Positions 1-7,936 of a stretch of DNA of 64,000 nt are shown here, piece by piece; within the stretch, counting starts at the first letter, position 1, and every line of letters starts with the position of its first letter. The stretch is from contig JAIKWZ010000019.1 of assembly GCA_024684375.1 (NCBI GenBank), positions 164,356-228,355 of the forward strand, written 5' to 3'. Below the pieces are notes generated by a model that was given only the letters and a program-made list of their open reading frames with translations, did no database searches and had not been told where the DNA came from. Both the position numbers and the translations under genes were made by a program. This DNA is from Clostridiales bacterium (lineage in GTDB: Bacteria > Bacillota > Clostridia > Christensenellales > Aristaeellaceae).

Positions 1-87
1 ATTTTCATGGCCAAAAAGAGCATGGATAAAATCGAGTACGAGTATACAGAAGGCCAGAACAGGCTGACGATCAGAAAGGCAATTTAA
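1..87 (+). CDS. C-terminal fragment of an anti-sigma regulatory factor / RsbW-like ATPase (truncated by window edge)
   Basis: Frame 1 reads IFMAKKSMDKIEYEYTEGQNRLTIRKAI* ; resembles the C-terminus of RsbW/HATPase anti-sigma proteins and is next to a SpoIIE-type phosphatase. Confidence 0.5.
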   Translation: MFMAKKSMDKIEYEYTEGQNRLTIRKAI

Positions 88-110
88 TAAAAAATCATCT
101 CCCCTACTTA

Positions 111-145
111 AAAACCCTTGCCATTTGGCAAGGGTTTTGTTTTTT
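111..145. terminator. Rho-independent terminator between convergent genes
   Basis: AAAACCCTTGCC (111-122) ATTT GGCAAGGGTTTT (127-138) followed by a T-rich run. Confidence 0.8.
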
Positions 146-159
146 CAGTTCAAATATCT

Positions 160-2079
160 TCAATCGTTTTGTACCTGCGGTCCGTGATACCTTAGGCAAA
201 GCATCGTCATGTCGTCAAACTGGGGTGCTTTTCCCACGAACCGGTCTACTTCGCTTCGGACCGCTTCGATTACCTCTTCGGGCGCGCCGTTATCCGCTTT
301 ACGCAGCGCGTCTATCATTCGCGCCGTGGTGAACAGCTGTTCATTGCTGTCGGTAGCTTCCGCTATGCCGTCTGTGTAGACAAACAGCTTGTCGCCGGGT
401 TCCAACTGTATCTGGTACTCCCTGTACCTCACTCCGTCCATCGCGCCTATCGCCACGCTGTGCTTGTCTTTCAGCAGTTCGAAGCTTCCGCTCCCCTGCT
501 TGAGCGCCGGGTATTCATGTCCCGCATTAGTCGCCATAAGCTTGCCGGTCGATATTTCCAGCACGCCCATCCACACAGTCACAAACATTTCTTCCGGATT
601 GCGTGAGCAGATCTGCCGGTTCACCAGCGTAAGCACCTTTGCCGGACTTGTTTCATTTATCGCCGCGTTGTGTATAAGGGCCGTAGCCACCATCATAAAC
701 AGCGCCGCGGGAATGCCTTTGCCTGAAACGTCTCCAATGACCATCGCCAGATGATCGTCGTCTATAAGGAAGAAGTCATACAGGTCTCCGCCCACCTCTT
801 TGGCGGGGTTCATGGACGCGTATATATCAAATTCATTCCTGTCCGGAAAAGGCGGGAATTCTTTGGGCAGAGAGCTGGTTTGAATGCGCGTCGCCAAAGA
901 CAGCTCCGCGGCATAACGCTCGTTTTCAAGCGCAAGGCGGTGTCTCTCCCTGGACGCCAGTATATAGTGGTACGCCAGTGCCAGCAAATACAGCACCAGC
1001 GTTCCCACCGGCAGCCACAGTACATGTACTATGAGACCGGCCATATAAAGCAGGTACGAGGCGGCAAAGCTGAGCAGTAGCACCCCGGCACAAACGATGC
1101 CGCCCAGGCCTACCCGCTTCAAAATAAACACTGATGCCGCGGCGGCGAGCAGTATAAGAATAGCAGCGAGCTGAACGCTGTCTTTTACATCTCTTTTCAG
1201 GTTTCCATCCAGCAGGGTTTGTATGACGTTGGCCTGGTATTCCACGCCGAACATCTTTAGGCCTTTGTTGGCAGCGGTAAAATAATCGTCTGACAGCGAA
1301 GTGGCGTAAGGCCCGATAAGCACGATCTTCCCTGCCCAGGCAGCGCTGGGGATCTCTCCCATAATAAGCCTGTATACTGAATATCCGTCGTTATAGGCGC
1401 CCGGTTTGCCAGCAAACGGCACATAATAGTTGCCGCCCGCGTCAACGGAAGGAAGGCTTAATTCAAGTTTTTTCGAGTCCGCGTACATAAGCGCCGTACG
1501 TACCGCCATCGAATATACCTGTTTCCCATCTGGCGTGTCCACAGAAAGCAGCGCATGACGGAGTATGCCGTCCTTATCCGTCATAGCATTGATATGGCCT
1601 TGAACGGTCACATCGCGCAGCGCTTTATACGGTTCCACATATTTGACCACCGCGGACCTCCGGCTCACCGCGTGCCCGTTTTCCCAGGTTATAACATCGC
1701 CGTATTCCGCCAGGGACGCAGTGACCACACAGCCCAGCTTCTCCGCGGCGCGGGCCAGTTTTTCGTCCGCCGAGGTGCCGCTCTCACCTTCATACAGCAC
1801 ATCTATCGCCACTGCAGCGGGCAGGTTCTCAGGGTCGGAAGCCAGCATTTCCAGCGCGTACGCCATCACGTTCCGGTAACTCGGTCCGTATGGGCCCAGT
1901 TCTTCCAGCGTTTCCTCGTCAATGCCTATCAGCACGATCTCACCCGAGGGAACGCCGCCCCTTTGATAGAGCAGGTCCTGCACCCATTTATCTACGCGGT
2001 TCAGCACGCCCGTAAACAGCACGGCTGTCACCGCCAGCGCTGCAGCCAAGGCTATAAGGATCTTTCGTATGTTTTTCAT
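160..2079 (-). CDS. CHASE2-domain sensor with SpoIIE/PP2C-type serine phosphatase domain
   Basis: N-terminal TM plus CHASE2-like region, three TM helices, then PP2C motifs EVGGDLYDFF, GDVSGKGIPAALFM, NAGHEYP, YTDGIAEA, FDDMTMLCLRY. Confidence 0.9.
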   Translation of the reverse strand: MKNIRKILIALAAALAVTAVLFTGVLNRVDKWVQDLLYQRGGVPSGEIVLIGIDEETLEELGPYGPSYRNVMAYALEMLASDPENLPAAVAIDVLYEGESGTSADEKLARAAEKLGCVVTASLAEYGDVITWENGHAVSRRSAVVKYVEPYKALRDVTVQGHINAMTDKDGILRHALLSVDTPDGKQVYSMAVRTALMYADSKKLELSLPSVDAGGNYYVPFAGKPGAYNDGYSVYRLIMGEIPSAAWAGKIVLIGPYATSLSDDYFTAANKGLKMFGVEYQANVIQTLLDGNLKRDVKDSVQLAAILILLAAAASVFILKRVGLGGIVCAGVLLLSFAASYLLYMAGLIVHVLWLPVGTLVLYLLALAYHYILASRERHRLALENERYAAELSLATRIQTSSLPKEFPPFPDRNEFDIYASMNPAKEVGGDLYDFFLIDDDHLAMVIGDVSGKGIPAALFMMVATALIHNAAINETSPAKVLTLVNRQICSRNPEEMFVTVWMGVLEISTGKLMATNAGHEYPALKQGSGSFELLKDKHSVAIGAMDGVRYREYQIQLEPGDKLFVYTDGIAEATDSNEQLFTTARMIDALRKADNGAPEEVIEAVRSEVDRFVGKAPQFDDMTMLCLRYHGPQVQND

Positions 2080-2274
2080 AAAAATCCCCGCAATCCGTGA
2101 TTACTAAAAACCAGCCATCGTGATAGAGAGATCGGTAAATGATCCCGCAGAGATTTTAACACCTCGCCACGCGAATTGTCAACGCCGCTTTACAGAACAG
2201 GGCTCCCGCCAAATAAGCGGAAGCCCCAAGACTGTATGCGTTGATGTTACGATGTGCGGACTCTTTCCACAGCG

Positions 2275-2835
2275 TTATTCCTGTACCCTTTGCGCGCCGT
2301 CCAGCAAGGGCGTTTTCAGGCCTTCCCCTGCCGCCAGCGCCTCCATTAACTGACCCACGATCTCAGTTTTAAGGTATAAATACCTGTCGCCGATCACCAT
2401 CGCGGGCACATACTGCCTTTCCGCCGGCACTTCGTATGTTTCATAGTAATCAGTGATGATCTTGAAGATATCCTCTTCCACTTTATTCAAGCAGATGAGC
2501 TTTACGTTGCTGGCCGTACCGTCCGGCAAAGTGATCTGCTTTGGCAAACCCGCAGTAAGCGGTTCAAGCTCGCGGCAGTACGGACAGTAATCCTTGTAGA
2601 AGTAGTATATCACGCTGTCAGAGGTTGAAACGGTTTCGCCAAACACACTGTCGCTCTTAGGATGATAAGGCTCCGGCGTGACAGCTGGCGTAACTTCAGG
2701 CTTAAGCTGCGGAAGTATCGGATACACTATATTCTGCTTTATCGACGGCCATACCTTGGGCATCACGCGCCAGCCCAGCATAAACACCGCGAGCAGCGCG
2801 AGTATCAGGCATAATACTTTGATACTTTTTTTCAT
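2275..2835 (-). CDS. Membrane-anchored thioredoxin-like protein
   Basis: N-terminal hydrophobic anchor; YYFYKDYCPYCRELEPL contains a CxxC thioredoxin motif. Confidence 0.75.
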   Translation of the reverse strand: MKKSIKVLCLILALLAVFMLGWRVMPKVWPSIKQNIVYPILPQLKPEVTPAVTPEPYHPKSDSVFGETVSTSDSVIYYFYKDYCPYCRELEPLTAGLPKQITLPDGTASNVKLICLNKVEEDIFKIITDYYETYEVPAERQYVPAMVIGDRYLYLKTEIVGQLMEALAAGEGLKTPLLDGAQRVQE

Positions 2836-2909
2836 ATATTGCCTCTATAATGCAACATAAGCCTGGCGAAAAATCCGCCAGGCGATGCATGTCAGTAGGG
2901 ATCTGTTAA

Positions 2910-3161
2910 TTACTTGAAGGGATTCCCGGGGCACTTGGTAGCATGCTTAGCGCCATCCTCGAACTGATACAAAATGATTGTTGCGCCGCAGCCAGGGCAA
3001 ACCCACGGAATGCCTTCCTTATTCTTTTTTTTCTTGGGTTTGTCATCATTACCACCGACAACCGCGTCCAGGTCGTCATCGTTGATCTCGCTGCGAAGCA
3101 TCTTCTTCATCGCATCGTACTCTTCCTGGGTAGTGGGGAACTTAAAATCGAAATCTGCCAT
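2910..3161 (-). CDS. Candidate RiPP precursor with double-glycine-type leader (83 aa)
   Basis: AAGGAGG SD (3170-3176) upstream of ATG at 3161; leader ...EINDDDLDAVVGG, then lysine-rich linker and CPGC...C core. Confidence 0.65.
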   Translation of the reverse strand: MADFDFKFPTTQEEYDAMKKMLRSEINDDDLDAVVGGNDDKPKKKKNKEGIPWVCPGCGATIILYQFEDGAKHATKCPGNPFK

Positions 3162-3318
3162 TGTTTTTTCCTCCTTATGTTTTTGATGATATCTTATCAT
3201 CTAATAGTATATACGTATCATTCTGCAAGTTGGCAGGGGTTCTCAAAAGCTTTTGGTGAAATAATTGGCACTAGCAGCTTTCTTCTTCCCAGAGATTCCT
3301 TCGGATGATCCAAACATA

Positions 3319-4170
3319 TCATTCTGAATAAAATGAAGTATCTTCTTTCACCTTCTTCAAAAACACTTCTGCTGCTTCCTGCATAGGAGCAAAGTCGAAT
3401 TCGTTTACCTTAAGCATGGAAATACACTTTATAATGTTCTCCTGCACTGTTTGCATCATGCATTTATCCCAATCTGGGACAAATGCATTGCTTAAGAACC
3501 GTATCACAGCTTCCCGGCCATCCAGCTCACGCCACTGATTTTCCTTTGCCTGTCCCAGGAAAACCACCCGGTTTACCCGGAATCGGTGATTCAAGCTTCT
3601 GCCCGACGATCCGCAAAAGGGCGTTGGTTCGAAGATTACACCATCTTCCGAAGGTGTCACCAGGGCGAAATCTCCGTTGATTATGATTGCATCACAATGC
3701 TTTTCAAGCAGTTTTGCCAGCGTCGTTTTACCTGTTCCGCTTGGTGCGGAACAAATAATGACCTCATTCCCGCACACTAATGTTACACCATGCAGACCAA
3801 AGCACTTTTGATAAAGTGCTGTCATCAGACCATATTGGATCCCAAGGCGTATTTTTTTTTCAGAATAGTTATCGACGTTAACCTTTATTTCATCCTTAGA
3901 CAAAGATTCTATGGCAAATAGAACCCTTTCATGTTGAGAATACACTGCTTGCCATCGTTCATGACTCCTTCTGAGAAACCATCCATTTTGTGTCCTTTCG
4001 TAGTCCCCGAAAGCACTTTTTTCAAGATTAATGGTGATCGTTTCAGAAGGTGACTGGAGCGTCTGGGCCTTGCCTATCCATTGTCCAGGAAAAAACTTGG
4101 AAATATCGCTGTCAGCAATAATTCGGCAAGTGTATTTTCCGCAAGAAAACCAATAGATTATGGGCACCAT
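3319..4170 (-). CDS. HPr-kinase/phosphorylase-like (HprK-like) ATPase
   Basis: Walker A CSAPSGTGKTTLAKLL and HprK-like C-terminal layout; located between putative precursor genes. Confidence 0.7.
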   Translation of the reverse strand: MVPIIYWFSCGKYTCRIIADSDISKFFPGQWIGKAQTLQSPSETITINLEKSAFGDYERTQNGWFLRRSHERWQAVYSQHERVLFAIESLSKDEIKVNVDNYSEKKIRLGIQYGLMTALYQKCFGLHGVTLVCGNEVIICSAPSGTGKTTLAKLLEKHCDAIIINGDFALVTPSEDGVIFEPTPFCGSSGRSLNHRFRVNRVVFLGQAKENQWRELDGREAVIRFLSNAFVPDWDKCMMQTVQENIIKCISMLKVNEFDFAPMQEAAEVFLKKVKEDTSFYSE

Positions 4171-4179
4171 CCTGCGTCA

Positions 4180-4392
4180 TTAACACCATGTATCATAAGC
4201 AGCAGTACCAGGCAGATAATTGCACCAATTATCTGTGTCTTCTGGATCTCGTGCACCGTAAGTTTCGCGGCAGCCGGCACAGTTCTGGTTGTTGTCAGGG
4301 TTGCCATTCTTGGTGGTATACCCCAATGATGCAATCATGGTGTCCGGAGCGAAGGAATCAACAATCAGTTCCGGGGCTTCGTACTTCTTCAT
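4180..4392 (-). CDS. Candidate Cys-containing RiPP precursor (70 aa)
   Basis: MKKYEAPELIVDSFAPDTMIASLG leader-like segment then NCAGC...NWC...DTWC C-terminus; SD upstream; directly downstream of radical SAM gene. Confidence 0.65.
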   Translation of the reverse strand: MKKYEAPELIVDSFAPDTMIASLGYTTKNGNPDNNQNCAGCRETYGARDPEDTDNWCNYLPGTAAYDTWC

Positions 4393-4435
4393 AAGTTATA
4401 TCTCCTTTCGATATTCCGTGTCCGGGCTTACTGCC

Positions 4436-5587
4436 TCAGGCACATGTAGGATCAGTTGGGATATCAGTCACTTCATGCCGGGCTCGGTACAGCCGCAGCA
4501 GGTAGGTGTACTGACAAGTGTATGGGTCAGGCTCGTGGGGCGAGCCCGTGCCTTCGTACCTACGCGCAGTGCAGTTTTGCAGGCAATCATTTTTCATGCT
4601 GCAAGCCTGACACACCGCAGGACGGCGAAAGGTCTCCTGAAATTGGTCTTTCAGCTGTGCCCATGCAGCTTCAAAACCGATTTCAAAAGGTTTTGCACAA
4701 CAATAACCATTCATCGAAATGCATGATTCCATATCTCCATTCCAATAGATGGCGCTGCTTACCATAGAACCAATACATACATCTGTTTCAGAGGGGAGCG
4801 CCTCTGCTGGCGCTTTGGGCATTTGGAAGTGTTTCAGTTCTTGTTCCAGTTCTTTGGCATTTTCCAAGGCCAGCGTTGCTTCCTCCGGCGGATGACAGGC
4901 GATGCAGGCCCGTTCAGCCGGGGTTAAGCGGCATTGCAGCGCGTCCGAAAAAGACGGATTATGCCGATGCCTGGTAATGTCTGTTATCAGCGTGTATGGA
5001 ATACCCAGCCCCTGACATAGCTTCCCTACTTTGAGATAATCCAGCGCGTTCTGTCGGATCATCGTAAAGTTCAATCCCACATTCACACGGATGGACTGCA
5101 AGAAGCGTATGTTCTCCATCACCTTATCTAAACCCCGCGGATCGCCGGTAACAGCAGCGTATGTCTCATTGCTGCCTCCGTATAGGGTTATGTCTACATT
5201 CGCGGGCGGATACCGCCGGAAAACTTCACGGATAGAGTCCGTATACGCTCCGGCGTTGCTCATAATCGTAATGCGGAAACCCATCAGCGCCAGCTGCTCA
5301 TACAGCTGCTCGAACCCCGGATACTGGGTGCATTCGCCGCCGGTCAGCGTCAGATACAGCACGCCGGCGTCCCGCATCTGCCTGGCCATATCCAGCCATT
5401 CTTCTACCGTGCGCAGCCTGCCGTACGGCGCTGCCTGCGAATCCGTCATACGGACGTAGCACATCCGGCAGCGGAAATTGCAGCGGTATGTAAGTTCCAT
5501 CGTGCAGCTCAGCGGCCTGCGCTGTTTTATTGCCTGCAGTTGGATCCGGTCAGTGACCTTTGTAAGGTCCCAGCGTTTTTCGATCAT
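4436..5587 (-). CDS. Radical SAM / SPASM-domain peptide maturase
   Basis: CNFRCRMC (CxxxCxxC) and C-terminal SPASM-like Cys cluster CQACSMKNDCLQNC...C. Confidence 0.88.
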   Translation of the reverse strand: MIEKRWDLTKVTDRIQLQAIKQRRPLSCTMELTYRCNFRCRMCYVRMTDSQAAPYGRLRTVEEWLDMARQMRDAGVLYLTLTGGECTQYPGFEQLYEQLALMGFRITIMSNAGAYTDSIREVFRRYPPANVDITLYGGSNETYAAVTGDPRGLDKVMENIRFLQSIRVNVGLNFTMIRQNALDYLKVGKLCQGLGIPYTLITDITRHRHNPSFSDALQCRLTPAERACIACHPPEEATLALENAKELEQELKHFQMPKAPAEALPSETDVCIGSMVSSAIYWNGDMESCISMNGYCCAKPFEIGFEAAWAQLKDQFQETFRRPAVCQACSMKNDCLQNCTARRYEGTGSPHEPDPYTCQYTYLLRLYRARHEVTDIPTDPTCA

Positions 5588-5850
5588 TCGGTTATCAACG
5601 ATCTTTCACGTAAGCTTGTGAGGAAAGCGTCCACATCTTTTTCGGCAGTCTCCGCGTCTACCTCGTACTCCTTCATCAGGCTGTCAAGCAGCTCGCTCTT
5701 CTCCGCGCCCGTCTCAAGCAGTTTCCACAAAAACGCGCCGGTTTCATTAAGGCTCATTATCTGGTTCGGAACATAGTTCTCGCTGCCTATCCCGATTACT
5801 AGGTATGTATCCATAACCTGGCGGACCACATAGCCGGTCTTTATTTTCAT
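5584..5850 (-). CDS. PqqD-like RiPP recognition element protein
   Basis: 88 aa with PqqD-like layout (SLNETGAFLWKLLETGAEKSELLDSLMKEYEVDAETAEKDVDAFLTSLRERSLI); start overlaps neighbouring genes. Confidence 0.8.
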   Translation of the reverse strand: MKIKTGYVVRQVMDTYLVIGIGSENYVPNQIMSLNETGAFLWKLLETGAEKSELLDSLMKEYEVDAETAEKDVDAFLTSLRERSLITE

Positions 5851-6365
5851 CAGGTCGTTCCTTTCTGCCCGGAAGGCTGTCTGTTACGGAAAGGTCTGCA
5901 GAGTATCCGAACCAGCTTCCATAAGTATATACGAGGAAATGTCAGCGCTGTCACCGTCAAAGCATAACCTTTTATAAAAACGTTTTTGCACGATAGCCTG
6001 CGGCCGTTACGGTCGATCGAAACGACTGTACCGAGTATCTGATCGTACGGCAAATCCTTTTCAAAATGCCATTGGTGATCGCCGGCCATGACAAACCCGT
6101 GCCTTCGTTTCCATATCACGCGGTGCAGCGCGTAACGCCTGTCACGTCTGTCGAAAAGCACGATGTCTCCCACCCGGACCTTTTCTGGCGGTATGATCAC
6201 CACACCGTCCCTGAGATGATGCAGCAGCGGCCACATGCTCATGCCAGTTACCCGAACATACGCATGCCCGGTCTCGGAAAGGGTCTGGCGAATCAACGAA
6301 AAGTACTTTTCCGTAGGAAGAATCTGTACTTTATTTGATTTATTCAAGTTCGTCTCTTCACCCAT
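5850..6365 (-). CDS. S24/S26-family signal-peptidase-like protein
   Basis: VTGMSMWPLL (Ser motif) and DIVLFDRRDRRYALHRVI (S26B-like His motif); C-terminal hydrophobic segment. Confidence 0.75.
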   Translation of the reverse strand: MGEETNLNKSNKVQILPTEKYFSLIRQTLSETGHAYVRVTGMSMWPLLHHLRDGVVIIPPEKVRVGDIVLFDRRDRRYALHRVIWKRRHGFVMAGDHQWHFEKDLPYDQILGTVVSIDRNGRRLSCKNVFIKGYALTVTALTFPRIYLWKLVRILCRPFRNRQPSGQKGTT

Positions 6366-6475
6366 CTATTCATACTGATTCTATCATTAGAAAAAAGCCA
6401 TGTCAAGTACCCTCTTTCCTTTTTTTGCGCAAATTGCTTTTTTGTATAGCAGGCAAGCCTTAAAATACAAATCGC

Positions 6476-7237
6476 TCAGGTATACACATTGTTGGCTGTT
6501 GCGAAACGGGCTTTTTTCTTTTCCTTTGCGCGTTTGCGCCTCTTATAAAACCATATAAGCTGAAATACGGCGCCTGCAAAAAACAGGGCGATCGCAACGA
6601 TATAAGTTAATGTCATCGCTACCGAATCGGTCGACGCGATCACGAAGCCGACTCCCGCCGCTCCTGCCGCCGCGGAAAACAGTATAAACAGATGATTATA
6701 AAACAGACAAAGCACCGCAAAGCTTACTGCCGCTATACATATTGAATAAAGCAAGACATGTTCCGACCGGAACATGAAAATGCTGGCAAAAGTATATATA
6801 AGTACACTCAGGCAGATCGGCACTGTGAACCTGTACAACAATGCGCCCAGGCATGCGCATGCCAAGCCCCCGATTATGTACAGTATCCACGTTTTGATGC
6901 CGCTGCCAGCTATAATAGACTTAAGATAGCCGCCGCCCAGTTCTTTTATCCTGTTAACGAGTTTTGTTATCTCGCTGTTCACTCTGTCAAGCGTTATTTT
7001 TCCTCCGCCTGCCACCAGATTTTTGACTATACAGCTGACCGCAAAACCGAAGGCAAGCCCTATAAAGAAAGGCAGCACACGCCTTAAATAGTGACCGAAG
7101 AAGCAAATAGTAAGGCCAATTATCACGATGGCAATAAGCCAGCATGCCTCTGTCTGTCTCAGCGCCTCAAGTATCATGTTGATTCGCCTCGTTGCTTTTG
7201 AGACAAACATATAGCGGATCATCTCAATATCAGACAT
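6476..7237 (-). CDS. Multi-pass membrane protein of unknown function
   Basis: Several strongly hydrophobic segments and a basic C-terminal tail. Confidence 0.55.
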   Translation of the reverse strand: MSDIEMIRYMFVSKATRRINMILEALRQTEACWLIAIVIIGLTICFFGHYLRRVLPFFIGLAFGFAVSCIVKNLVAGGGKITLDRVNSEITKLVNRIKELGGGYLKSIIAGSGIKTWILYIIGGLACACLGALLYRFTVPICLSVLIYTFASIFMFRSEHVLLYSICIAAVSFAVLCLFYNHLFILFSAAAGAAGVGFVIASTDSVAMTLTYIVAIALFFAGAVFQLIWFYKRRKRAKEKKKARFATANNVYT

Positions 7238-7255
7238 GTCAAACTCTCCCCTGTT

Positions 7256-7936
7256 TTAGGCAAATTCCAGACAGAACTGGCCGTCCTTAGCGATCAATGC
7301 TGTCAGTTTGCCGCCCTTTCCGCTTCCCGTGTCGATACAGATTATGCCGTTTTTAGGCAAATCACGCCAAGCACTGTAAAAAAGCTTCTCTGTCGTCTTG
7401 CCATCACCGGCAAAGTATGTGGGCTCTTCAATGGCAATGTGTCCTACTACGGTCAACGGGCCTTTGTACTTGTTTCTGAGAACCACTTCATGGTCATGGA
7501 TAAGTGTATTCATATCGTTGACTTCTATGGGATCGACCATGATACCCGCGTGAACGCACTGTATATCCTCTCCGCGCCAGGAGAGTTGGCAGTGATCTTT
7601 AAACCACGGGATTGCTTCTTCCATCCGGTTTCCGTGCGCTTTGAAACTCTTTACGGTCGCTCCCCTGCCTACTCTCTCCCACATCACGCGCTGGAAAAAA
7701 GTCAGCTTAGGCTGGAGCAGATAGTCCTCATGGTTGCCGCGAAGCAGAACAAAGCGCTCGCCCATATCGGCGGCAAGCTTTTGCGCTGTTTGAAAGACTT
7801 CCCACGATTCCGGTCCTCTGTCAAACAGATCACCCAGCAGTATCAGCGTATCCTCCTGCGCCAACTGGATCTTATCCAATAAACCGCGAAGCGCCCGGTC
7901 GCATCCATGGACATCGCCAATTATGATCGTCTTCAC
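7256..7936 (-). CDS. Metallophosphoesterase (Ser/Thr phosphatase-like)
   Basis: IIGDVHGCDRALRGLL, LLGDLFDRGPES, LLRGNHEDYLL motifs. Confidence 0.9.
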   Translation of the reverse strand: MKTIIIGDVHGCDRALRGLLDKIQLAQEDTLILLGDLFDRGPESWEVFQTAQKLAADMGERFVLLRGNHEDYLLQPKLTFFQRVMWERVGRGATVKSFKAHGNRMEEAIPWFKDHCQLSWRGEDIQCVHAGIMVDPIEVNDMNTLIHDHEVVLRNKYKGPLTVVGHIAIEEPTYFAGDGKTTEKLFYSAWRDLPKNGIICIDTGSGKGGKLTALIAKDGQFCLEFA

